From contig JAHBVG010000019.1 of the NCBI GenBank assembly GCA_019637695.1, positions 27,969 through 91,968 of the forward strand: a stretch of 64,000 nucleotides of DNA, read 5' to 3'. Position numbers and translations under genes: made by a program. Positions 46,465 to 54,698 of the stretch are shown here, piece by piece. The DNA is from Caldilineaceae bacterium (GTDB taxonomy: Bacteria > Chloroflexota > Anaerolineae > Caldilineales > Caldilineaceae). The notes beneath the pieces are model-generated. The model worked only from the letters and a program-made list of their open reading frames with translations, was not told the origin of the DNA and ran no database searches. The stretch's first letter is position 1; each line of letters opens with the position of its first letter.

Positions 46465-47970
46465 CTATACATCACGGCGGCGGATACGGTAAATCCCGAT
46501 AACAAGTAAACTTAACAAGATCGCGGGTAAAGTACTTAAAAAGATGACAGCGGCGGCGCTTGCGCCTGTCAGCGTCTGCATGGGATCGCCACTTTGTACA
46601 AAAACGACTGGGTTAGGCGTCGGGGTCGGTTGGGGTGGCGTACTTGTAGGGATCGGCGTTGGCGCTGGCATACTGGTTGGCGTTGGCAACAGCAGTGGCG
46701 TGACCGGCCACTGGGTGGCATCCAACTGGGTATACGAGTACCATGCGCCGTTGCGCGGTAGACCACCCGTGTCTGTCCACCAGGTAGCCAGCAACACATT
46801 CCCCTGGCTGATGACAGCGCCGGGCGAGCTTGGATCGAAGGCGGGTGTTTTCGGACCCATCACAATCGGTTCGAGATCGCTCCACCGCTCTCCCAACCAG
46901 ACGCCATGCCACATGCCATGGCAGCAATCTCCACTGCGGAACCCTGTGATAATATGCAATCGCTCATCCCCATCTTCCACCAAAACGACCGACGCGTACT
47001 CACCAATATGGGGGAAAGGACGAACTGGATTACTCCAGGTATTGCCGCCATCCGCCGAGCGGAGCATGAATTGGGTAGCTGGCACACCATCCATATAGAA
47101 AAGAATCAACTCTCCGCGATGTTCAATAACGACTGGCCAATCGGTTTTATATCCATTCTCGGCGCGCTTTGCCAACACGACGGGCTGTGTCCACAACATA
47201 TGATAGGGATCATAACGGGCATATATCACCTCGATCCCAAGTCCGATGGAGTTGACTGTAGACCAGACCACATGCCAGTTGCCCCGTGTATCCACTGTGG
47301 ATCTGACATGGGCAGCAAACAGAGCGTCACTGTACGTTAGAAAGACGGTCTCTGGTTCTGACCAGGAGTTGCCTCCATCTACGGAATGGACAGCATAGAG
47401 GCCCAGCCCTTCCCAGTTGCCACTGTAGACGGCATGAAGATTTCCCTGTCCATCGCCAGAGAGATGGGCGAAGGCGATCGGTCCAGCATCCTCGCCGATT
47501 AGGCGGGGCAGCGACCAGCTTTGGGCGGAATTGGCGGTCGCGGCTGGCGCGTTAGAATAGTAGATGCCCCCTTGCAATTCATTGCCCGCAAACAGGATCA
47601 AGTGGATCACATCGTTGTGATCCAAAAAGGCGGCTTGCAACCGTGGCGCTCCACCTCGTGGGGAGAGCAATATATCGACCGGTTCGGTCCACCCACCATC
47701 AATGCGCCATTGCCGGTAAAAGATGGCTTCTCCGTGACCGTCGTCGTAGGGTTGATAGTTGAAAACATGCACCGTCTGGTTGCGGTCAGCCACCAGGATG
47801 GGCGGGCGGGCTTCGTCTCCATAGCGGGGAATGCGCAGTTGCGGCGTCCACTGATTGGCGCTCTGCCCATAGGCGCTTTCCCCGCTTGCGCTTACCATCA
47901 GAAGCATTACAACGAAGAAAACAATATAACGGATGTAATATCCTTTCGGGTGATCCCATCCTAAGTACAT
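46465..47970 (-). CDS. BNR/sialidase-like propeller surface protein with C-terminal membrane anchor
   Basis: The protein has 501 residues. An N-terminal hydrophobic signal (YIVFFVVMLLMVSASGESAYG) is followed by propeller blades with Asp-box motifs HSVDGGNSWSEP and RSADGGNTWSNP. A Pro/Thr linker (LLLPTPTSMPAPTPIPTSTP) leads to a last membrane helix (SAAAVIFLSTLPAILLSLLV) and a basic tail IYRIRRRDV. So it is secreted and anchored, with the propeller outside. It lacks a clear sialidase FRIP motif, so no enzyme activity is claimed. It is the first gene of the glycan train, 9 bases before the permease. Confidence 0.75.
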   Translation of the reverse strand: MYLGWDHPKGYYIRYIVFFVVMLLMVSASGESAYGQSANQWTPQLRIPRYGDEARPPILVADRNQTVHVFNYQPYDDGHGEAIFYRQWRIDGGWTEPVDILLSPRGGAPRLQAAFLDHNDVIHLILFAGNELQGGIYYSNAPAATANSAQSWSLPRLIGEDAGPIAFAHLSGDGQGNLHAVYSGNWEGLGLYAVHSVDGGNSWSEPETVFLTYSDALFAAHVRSTVDTRGNWHVVWSTVNSIGLGIEVIYARYDPYHMLWTQPVVLAKRAENGYKTDWPVVIEHRGELILFYMDGVPATQFMLRSADGGNTWSNPVRPFPHIGEYASVVLVEDGDERLHIITGFRSGDCCHGMWHGVWLGERWSDLEPIVMGPKTPAFDPSSPGAVISQGNVLLATWWTDTGGLPRNGAWYSYTQLDATQWPVTPLLLPTPTSMPAPTPIPTSTPPQPTPTPNPVVFVQSGDPMQTLTGASAAAVIFLSTLPAILLSLLVIGIYRIRRRDV

Positions 47971-48032
47971 CAATGTCGTATCCAGGCTCTATATCTGTTA
48001 AAAATAGATCAGTTCACATTCCTACTCTTTTG

Positions 48033-48081
48033 TAGGATATGGATTCCGTAGGAGAATTGCATAAGGGAGAACTAATAATCT
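48033..48081 (-). promoter_or_regulatory. Possible divergent third copy of the upstream element
   Basis: On the minus strand CCCTTATG (48060-48067), within a block matching 13 of 19 positions of the element at 60469 and 62644, is followed after 19 bases by ATATCCT. It lies 60-110 bases before the BNR gene. The match is weak and is listed only for comparison. Confidence 0.25.
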
Positions 48082-48090
48082 CATATAAGC

Positions 48091-48125
48091 AGGGGGATTG
48101 GGGACTGGGGACTGGGGATTGGGCT
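48091..48125. repeat. GGGGACTGGGGA repeat, single copy
   Basis: Contains TTGGGGACTGGGGACTGGGG, the same word as the arms at 9499 and 31053 but here without an inverted partner. It is in the 300-base spacer 47971-48275. Confidence 0.55.
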
Positions 48126-48169
48126 GGCTCAATCCCCTCAGATGAGTACTTCACGGTTTTTCGTAGATG

Positions 48170-48207
48170 GCAGCAGAGGGAACACGCCCACGTACTCCCT
48201 CTGCTGC
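48170..48207 (-). terminator. Hairpin downstream of the propeller protein gene
   Basis: GCAGCAGAGGGA (48170-48181) pairs with TCCCTCTGCTGC (48196-48207) over a 14-base loop, 70 bases after the stop codon. No strong T-run follows on the minus strand. Confidence 0.4.
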
Positions 48208-48275
48208 TAAATCGAAAAGACGACTTACGCGATTTAAATCACAACCAGGCATCGCGCCATCATCGACTGTCGAAA

Positions 48276-51200
48276 TCAGCGCGTGATGGCTGGCAGATAG
48301 ATGGAGTGGGCTACGGAATTACCTGCGGGCGCGATCAGCACAAGGTAATTACTCTGGGCGCCGGCCATAGGTGGCGCGGCATTGCCGCCCAGGCTTACTT
48401 CCCCAGCCGGGAACTGTTTGGCGTAGAGCTTTAACTCTCCGTCGCTGGTGATCAAGCGTTCAGATCCCAGGCTCCACCCTTCGATCCAGGCTGGCAACCG
48501 GTTAACCCGGTGATCAAAGGCAACATAAACGGTGGCTGCCTGCACAAGCGTAAAGCGCAGATGATTGTTGCTGTTGTTGTTCTTGTCATCGTTGGCAGTG
48601 CGAATATAGATATGATTGGCCAAAGAACCCGGCACTTGGGTAAAGAGGAAATTGCGGTCAATATAAGGAAGTTTGCCAACATTCAACACATCGACCTGAT
48701 AAGTTTTACCACTACTCACCACAAGATCCTTGATCAGAGCGCCAATGGGCAGCGTCCCCTCGGTAATTGTCACCGTTACATCATCGCTGGCGCTCAGCTC
48801 GCCATCGTTCGCCGTCAGCCGAAGCACATAGAACCCCACGGCGCTAAACTGGGCTGTAGTCTGGATAGCCGTAGCGTTGCCAAAGATCACATTGCCAGGG
48901 CCGCTAACCTTACTCCAAATCGTCTTCACCTCCCCTGGGGGATCAGGTAAACCATCGTCGTTAACAGACGCCGCTAGATTGGCAGTCGCGCCAAGGATCA
49001 GATCCTGATGGTTGCCCGCTTTCACAGTAGGGGGTAGGTTTTTATCTTTCCCCACCCTAAAAAGGGCAGTGGTCACTGGGCTCGGGTGATAACCAGAGCG
49101 AAAGGCACGCGCCTTGACTGTAGTGTGCGTTGTCAGCGTCAACGGCGCCGTATAGAGGGGCGACGTCTGCGTTGGATAGCTGCCATCCAATGTGTAGTGA
49201 ACGGCGGCATCTGCGGTGTCTGTATAAAGCGTGACGACAACCTGATCGGCGTCAAACACGCCTCCATTTGGGTTGATCTGGGGAGCGGACAGACGCGGCC
49301 CAGGTTCGCCCGCTTCCATCACCGCGACGAGATTCTGAATGTAGAAGAGATCGCCGACACGGAAGGCGGGCGCATCCAAAACCTTGTAAAGCTCCTCCCG
49401 TGATTCCTGCAAAATGTACGCTTTGGCCTGAAAGAGAGAGATCGGATCGTAGAGGTGCTGTCGCACCCCCTCATTATAAGTCCCCTCGAAACTGGTTACG
49501 AACCAGAAAGGCCCCACATAGGTATACTCGGCCAAAGCCTCTTCGAGTTGAGCCAGGGCATGAGTGCGCAAATATTGGCCCAGTTCCGGTACAAGCAGGA
49601 TGAAATTTGCTGCCAGGCTGAACCGTCGGCGGTGGATGCTGCCCGATGTCCCCCACGGAGCGTCCTTGCGGAACTGGGATACCCTGAGCGCGAGTAGCCG
49701 ATCTAATTCCTTTTGCACTTGATTGCGCAATGCTTGATCCGCCTGTGTTTGCCCGGCCAATGTTTGCAGGTTCAAAAAGCCAATATAGCCCGCAATAAAG
49801 GCGTTATTCTCCCAGGGGAACGAAGCCAGACGTTCGTTGTCAGCGCCAGCCGGTAATTCGAGCTTGCTCTTTGCCTTTTGGTAAGCTTCTCCCGCCTGTT
49901 GCGGAAAGATCTCAGCGTACTTCCACATCGCGTAGAAGTTGTTCTGCGGATATTGCCACGGCCAGCCGCTGGCGCGGGCGGCAGAGTTGTCACCGGTCAT
50001 GGCGGCTTCCACTTCGGGCGGTAGCGTCATATATTCGCGTGCGGCCCCTGCATTCCAGCCGATTTTGCCGATCATATTTGCGCCAAAGTAGGTCTCATAC
50101 TCTGCTTGAAGATAACCTGCAAGCTGCGCCTGCATCTCGGTTGAAAGATGAGGATAGGCTCTGGTTAGCGTATAAAGCGTGTCGCCAGGGTTGTTGAAAT
50201 AATCGTGCAATTGTCTAAAGGGCGCCATACCATCGTTGTGGTACCCCGGTCGCAATCGCCCTGCATCTATCATTTTCTGGATTTCACGTTCGAGGCGAGC
50301 CTGTAACTCTTGGGTGGATGGCAGTACAACTTGATCCTGCGTCTCTTGAATTTCAAGCAGCGGAAGCTTCCGCGCGCCATTTGCTGGCCCCAGCGCAATA
50401 ATCGCATTACTACGATGGCTGAAGATCATGCCGTTGTAAGGGACTAACGGATTCTGATCGCCGTGGTTGTGATAAAGACCATTGACGCTCCCATACTTCC
50501 CAATGTAATTGCCATCAAGCCGGGGATGACCGGGGCGAATCGTCCACATGCTATCGTAACCGGGCGCAAGTTGGGTGAGCGGTTCGTTGTAACCCCAATA
50601 AGTCCTGGATCTATAGTTTGGATCGGTAATATCGCTAAAAGCGCTGGCAACCCGATCACAGCAGAGATTCCGATAGAGTAGATTGCCCCCGCCCGATATG
50701 GCCTGAGGTTCGTCAATGGCGCTCACAGCCCCGGCCATGCTCAAATAAGGAGTACCCAATTTCCATCCCATCACCTGCCCGCCGGAGATTATGCCCCGAT
50801 ATACGTGGGGCGCATTCTGATAGATCACATTATCAGGCATCACAATTGGAGGGTAAGCGGTCCCATTTTTGGTGCCGTAATGCAGGATCGGTGCATATTC
50901 CCGATGACCATCGCCATCCGAATCGAAGGTGAACTCGCTGCCATCATTTTTATTCAGCACAAAGTAAGTGCGCCGCCACGGTTTATGGGTGCGGCTGTTA
51001 AATTGCTGTTGCCCGTTGTCTTCAAAATACGCAAGCGTTCTGCTGGCATCCATCACTTGAGTGCCAGCCGCCCAATCCCACGGACCGTTCTGAAGATCGG
51101 CCTTGAAGACAGGACCAATCAGCGTGCCGTGGGTCAGCTTCATTTCTGGCGGAAAGATATCATCGCGCTCAATGCCGTTGACAAAGTCAATGTACCCTAC

Positions 51201-52061
51201 ATTCTCAGCGTTTTTGATACTCTGCGTGCCGGGATCTGCGCTGTAACGGTAGCTGGCGCTGCCCGAAAAGACAACCTTATCTCGATAGATCACCGGCCAC
51301 CAGGATTGGAAGCTCTCGCCCAGCAACTTAGGGGATTTCCAGAGCAGCGCGCCGCTGGCTGCGTTGAGCGCGTAGGCGTGCATGTCGGTGGAAACAAAGT
51401 AGATCACCCCCGCGTCATAAGCCGCCGAGAACTTAATGGGTCCTAGCGGCGGTTGGCCGGCCGCGGGATATTTCCAGGCCAGCTCTCCCGTGGCTGCGTT
51501 CACCGCGTAGAAGTAGCCATCTCGATTCCCCGTGTAGACCTTGCCCTCCACCACCAGCGGATTCACGCTGTAGCCCGCGCCCGCCCCGGCAAACTCCCAA
51601 ATCTTGGCGCCGGTCAACGCATTCAAGGCATGGAGTTTTTTATCATATCCGCCGACATAGACCTTGCCGCCGATCACCGTGGGCGAATGGCCCAGCGGAA
51701 GCTCGGTATCATAGCGCCAGACAAGATCCCCAGTAGCGGCCTTCAGGACATAGAGACCGCGCGCCGTCGATAGATAGAGATTATCATAGGCCGTAATAAC
51801 CTGAACCTTCTGATCGATATACGCTTCAATGGGTCTATACCATTCTACATACATCTTGCCGCGGACCTCCTCGCTCACCCAGGAAGTCCGCTGTGGATTA
51901 GCGCCTGCCATGTACCAATCACTGGCATCCACATCCGCGGTTACGGTTTCTTCAGACAGATCCACATGTAGATCAGCGGCCTGAATTGGCAACGAGGGAA
52001 CAAGCAGTGAAACAAGGCAAATCAAAAGCGTAAAGTGGGTGAGAATTCGTCGCAATTTCAT
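48276..52061 (-). CDS. Large secreted multidomain protein: PQQ-like propeller, helical domain, Ig-like modules, LYLP-type tail
   Basis: The protein has 1261 residues. A signal peptide (RILTHFTLLICLVSLLVPSL) is followed by a propeller with repeated LYVLKAATGDLVWRYD, VYVGGYDKKLHALNALTG and FYAVNAATGELAWKYP units (to about residue 560). A helical region, possibly an alpha/alpha barrel (about 600-900), precedes a chitobiase-type C-terminal module (VVVTLYTDTADAAVHYTLDG), a PKD-like module and a last beta domain with VYVAFDHRVNRLPAWIEGW. It ends SIYLPAITR. The start at 52061 has AAAGGA upstream. Function is unknown; its style is of surface glycan-binding or degrading proteins. The start of the next gene overlaps its upstream region. 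Confidence 0.72.
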   Translation of the reverse strand: MKLRRILTHFTLLICLVSLLVPSLPIQAADLHVDLSEETVTADVDASDWYMAGANPQRTSWVSEEVRGKMYVEWYRPIEAYIDQKVQVITAYDNLYLSTARGLYVLKAATGDLVWRYDTELPLGHSPTVIGGKVYVGGYDKKLHALNALTGAKIWEFAGAGAGYSVNPLVVEGKVYTGNRDGYFYAVNAATGELAWKYPAAGQPPLGPIKFSAAYDAGVIYFVSTDMHAYALNAASGALLWKSPKLLGESFQSWWPVIYRDKVVFSGSASYRYSADPGTQSIKNAENVGYIDFVNGIERDDIFPPEMKLTHGTLIGPVFKADLQNGPWDWAAGTQVMDASRTLAYFEDNGQQQFNSRTHKPWRRTYFVLNKNDGSEFTFDSDGDGHREYAPILHYGTKNGTAYPPIVMPDNVIYQNAPHVYRGIISGGQVMGWKLGTPYLSMAGAVSAIDEPQAISGGGNLLYRNLCCDRVASAFSDITDPNYRSRTYWGYNEPLTQLAPGYDSMWTIRPGHPRLDGNYIGKYGSVNGLYHNHGDQNPLVPYNGMIFSHRSNAIIALGPANGARKLPLLEIQETQDQVVLPSTQELQARLEREIQKMIDAGRLRPGYHNDGMAPFRQLHDYFNNPGDTLYTLTRAYPHLSTEMQAQLAGYLQAEYETYFGANMIGKIGWNAGAAREYMTLPPEVEAAMTGDNSAARASGWPWQYPQNNFYAMWKYAEIFPQQAGEAYQKAKSKLELPAGADNERLASFPWENNAFIAGYIGFLNLQTLAGQTQADQALRNQVQKELDRLLALRVSQFRKDAPWGTSGSIHRRRFSLAANFILLVPELGQYLRTHALAQLEEALAEYTYVGPFWFVTSFEGTYNEGVRQHLYDPISLFQAKAYILQESREELYKVLDAPAFRVGDLFYIQNLVAVMEAGEPGPRLSAPQINPNGGVFDADQVVVTLYTDTADAAVHYTLDGSYPTQTSPLYTAPLTLTTHTTVKARAFRSGYHPSPVTTALFRVGKDKNLPPTVKAGNHQDLILGATANLAASVNDDGLPDPPGEVKTIWSKVSGPGNVIFGNATAIQTTAQFSAVGFYVLRLTANDGELSASDDVTVTITEGTLPIGALIKDLVVSSGKTYQVDVLNVGKLPYIDRNFLFTQVPGSLANHIYIRTANDDKNNNSNNHLRFTLVQAATVYVAFDHRVNRLPAWIEGWSLGSERLITSDGELKLYAKQFPAGEVSLGGNAAPPMAGAQSNYLVLIAPAGNSVAHSIYLPAITR

Positions 52062-52099
52062 CGAAAATTCCTTTGGGATCGGGGTGAATTGGCCCGGCA

Positions 52100-53578
52100 T
52101 CAACGCACGAGGGCAGGTAGATAAAGTGAATGATTGTGAGTGGGTGGAGGGTTGGGCGATGTTGCTTCAATGGGATCGCCCAGGGTAACCCGCAGGGTAG
52201 GCCGCGCCCCTGCGTTCCAATCCCCGGTATCAGAGGAGACAAAGTACTTACCGCTATGGTAGGCGCCGTCCGCTGAATAGAGCGCCAGCCGTAGCGGACC
52301 ACCCGTCGCGTGGATCTCGGCAACTGTCTGGCTCAGATCCCACGTATGGGGGATGCCAGGCCACGGCGGTGTTGTTGCGACCGGTTCTACCCAGGTGCGG
52401 GCCACGTTGGCATTTGCCAGCGGCGCATTATTCCACGTCAGCGTGGATTCGTCCCACGCGTCTTCAACGGCGAAGACCTGAATGGTCGAGCCAATCGGGC
52501 CTGGCTCCCATCCTTGCCCAGAGTTGCCAAATTGGTGGAGCGTCAGCGTAGCGGAGATCACAACTTTGTCAGGCGGCAATGTATCCAGAGGAAAGGTGAC
52601 GTAATACTTGGCAAAACAGGGCCAATCCACCACATCGATCTGGTTTTGAATATTGAAATGCTCGCGCCCTGCATAGTTGAGGTTTCCCCAGTCTCGCCAG
52701 AAATCCACGCCATGACCGCAGGTCGTCGTCCCGCCCACTTCGGCGTCAGGAACCACGGTGCCATTTAATCCGTGGCGGATGGTGAAGGTCTGGCGGTTTT
52801 CGACAGCAGGCGGCGTGTAGGCGGGCAGCAGCCCAAAATGCAGCCTTCCCCACGTCTGCGGTTGATCGCGGTTCAAGTCTTGCGGCCATACCTGATCGGG
52901 GATCGGGGTGCCTGCCTGATCATCGCGATCGTGGACAACAGCAGCTATGCGCCAGACTGTCCCCGCTGGCGGTGGACCATCCAGCCCGAAACTGCTGAAT
53001 GGAAGGCGATAAGCGAGAGTCCAGCCCCGTTCATTTTTGGCGTTGTTATTGGGTCCGCCGCCGCGCCAGCCCGTCTTCGTCGTGAAGGGGATCGGCATCC
53101 TCATCCATGCGCCATCCTCTTGGGACCAGGCAGCCTGATAATTGGCGTCATCTTGCCAATCGCTGACCTGGGCGACAAAGCGTTTGGGGCTAAAGTGCGC
53201 ATCCCCTGCCGCTGGATCGGGGCTGAGATAGAGGGAGACAGCATCCCAGTGGTCAAGCTTATCGAGGTTGGGTTTGGGATCGTACCAGACGTAGCGGTCG
53301 AAAATGGCAACGCGTACATAGAGTTCACGGTCGTCATAACTAATGCGCACATCGGCATAGTTCTCGCGGTCGTTGACGCGCCCGAACCAGAAGATACCCA
53401 TGGCTGACGTGTATGTTTCCCCAGTAAAATAGGGGATGTAGACAGTAGGCCGCACAGTGGACGGGATGGTTGCCTGGGCTGCCTCAGCCGGCAGGGGTGT
53501 AGCCGGCGCATAGAGCGTTACAATGCCCCCTAAGATCAACAGGCAGAATAAAGCACGTCGCGTTGTAAGCAGACTCAA
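52100..53578 (-). CDS. Secreted protein with CBM9-like and DNRLRE-like domains and LYLP-type tail
   Basis: The protein has 492 residues. The signal peptide (ALFCLLILGGIVTLYAPATP) is followed by a CBM9/DOMON-like sandwich (about 40-245: WYDPKPNLDKLDHWDAVSLY, GWTLAYRLPFSSFG). From about 270 comes a domain like DNRLRE, with AWDESTLTWNNAPLANANV and KYFVSSDTGDWNAGARP, often found in secreted glycan-associated proteins. It ends NHSLYLPALVR at the stop. The start is TTG, supported by AGGAG 8 bases upstream; no ATG fits. It probably binds carbohydrate outside the cell. It is followed closely by the propeller protein gene. Confidence 0.72.
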   Translation of the reverse strand: MSLLTTRRALFCLLILGGIVTLYAPATPLPAEAAQATIPSTVRPTVYIPYFTGETYTSAMGIFWFGRVNDRENYADVRISYDDRELYVRVAIFDRYVWYDPKPNLDKLDHWDAVSLYLSPDPAAGDAHFSPKRFVAQVSDWQDDANYQAAWSQEDGAWMRMPIPFTTKTGWRGGGPNNNAKNERGWTLAYRLPFSSFGLDGPPPAGTVWRIAAVVHDRDDQAGTPIPDQVWPQDLNRDQPQTWGRLHFGLLPAYTPPAVENRQTFTIRHGLNGTVVPDAEVGGTTTCGHGVDFWRDWGNLNYAGREHFNIQNQIDVVDWPCFAKYYVTFPLDTLPPDKVVISATLTLHQFGNSGQGWEPGPIGSTIQVFAVEDAWDESTLTWNNAPLANANVARTWVEPVATTPPWPGIPHTWDLSQTVAEIHATGGPLRLALYSADGAYHSGKYFVSSDTGDWNAGARPTLRVTLGDPIEATSPNPPPTHNHSLYLPALVR

Positions 53579-54039
53579 AGTGATTACTCCTATGGGATTG
53601 AGATTGGTGGATGGCGCGGCAACAGCAACTCACACAGTAGAGCTTTGATCCAATGCAAGTGGCATTTATTGAGTTCAGCAGAAGAATCGGGGAAATCTAT
53701 ACTGCCGAAGAAGGCCGCAATCTATGGCGCGGAACCGTCTTTGTTCCGCGTCCAAAGCTTCTATTCACTTGGGTATACTCAAACCGGGTTGGGACGCAGA
53801 AAAGTACGCCTGTGCGCCAACAAGCCGGCACATGAGCGTGCCTGCTCTGCACGCTTACTTAAGAAGAAGTGTAGATGGTTCTGAAATTTGCGGCTGGGCG
53901 GCAATCCCACGTGTATATTGCATGTATCCTTTATCTACATGACTCATTCACTACGAATGACTGACGATATGGTAAGGATATATAACGGCCTGGGGATTGT
54001 CTTCGGCAATTTTGAGGATATGAAAATGGGGGAAAGATG
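53579..54039. other. Gene-free spacer of about 460 bases
   Basis: No convincing gene is seen. Short frames on the plus strand at 53653-53942 lack a ribosome site and domain signal. An AGCGTGC/GCACGCT stem occurs near 53831-53850. It is AT-rich in the second half. The upstream signals of the CBM9-like gene would lie here. Confidence 0.4.
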
Positions 54040-54417
54040 CTAACCCTGATGGGTGCTGTTAGCGATGGCAACGATCCCAACACAGATGAAGGCAATCCCA
54101 ATCCAACGCATCAACGGAATCGCCTCACCCAGTACTATCTTTGAGACCAGCGCAACCAATACAAAATTCAAAGCTAAAAAAGGATAGGCGTAGCTCAGAT
54201 TCATACGCGAAAGCACCATGATCCATGAGAGCGCGCCCACGCCGTAGAGCAGTAATCCCCCCATCATCAACGGCGATTTGAAGATCATTATAATAATCGC
54301 CAGCGGGTTAAAGGCAGCGATGCCGCCATCCCCTGGTTGAGTAACGCCAAGTTTCAGCAAGGTTTGACCGGCCACGCCTGTGGCAATCGAAAGGCCAATT
54401 AACCATAGAGTAGACAT
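54040..54417 (-). CDS. SMR/EamA-like four-helix membrane transporter protein
   Basis: The protein has 125 residues with four helices: STLWLIGLSIATGVAGQTLL, LAIIIMIFKSPLMMGGLLLY, SYAYPFLALNFVLVALVS and RWIGIAFICVGIVAIAN. It resembles the small-multidrug/EamA half-size proteins such as ArnE/F flippases of polyprenyl-linked sugars. AAAGGAACAGATC stands upstream of ATG 54417. An in-frame ATG at 54534 also has AAAAGGAATG upstream and would add a hydrophilic leader; the shorter start fits the family. Near the O-antigen ligase gene, a flippase role is possible. Confidence 0.75.
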   Translation of the reverse strand: MSTLWLIGLSIATGVAGQTLLKLGVTQPGDGGIAAFNPLAIIIMIFKSPLMMGGLLLYGVGALSWIMVLSRMNLSYAYPFLALNFVLVALVSKIVLGEAIPLMRWIGIAFICVGIVAIANSTHQG

Positions 54418-54550
54418 GATCTGTTCCTTTGCACTTTTGGTTTGAAACTGCGCGCCCTGTACAGACCCTTCGACTTCTGTTGTGCCAGCAGCGCGAGAAG
54501 ATTTACCGGGGATAGCGAGATTGAATAATTTCATTGCATCATTCCTTTTG

Positions 54551-54685
54551 GGTGTGTTCAAAATGAGTCGGTCGCCTGGGTAGGGGTTTGGGTGGACGGC
54601 TCACAAAAATCGTTTTTGCGTAAGCCATTTCTCGTCTGCCGTCCACCCAAACCCTTACGAATCTTCAACCCATTCTGAATACACC
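54551..54685 (-). mobile_element. MITE-like palindromic element, copy 3 (full length)
   Basis: A 135-base element with terminal inverted repeats GGTGTGTTCAAAATGAGT (54551-54568) and ACCCATTCTGAATACACC (54668-54685), 15 of 18 matching. Inside, GGGTTTGGGTGGACGGC (54584-54600) is the exact reverse complement of 54638-54654. It has no coding capacity, and no clear target duplication is seen. Orientation is opposite to copies 1 and 2. Confidence 0.72.
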
Positions 54686-54698
54686 TATTCCCTTTTGG

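Noticed and set aside
53653..53942. Short plus-strand frames in the 53.6-54.0 kb spacer
   Set aside because: They lack ribosome sites and recognisable domains, and frames overlap each other; kept only as a gene-free spacer.
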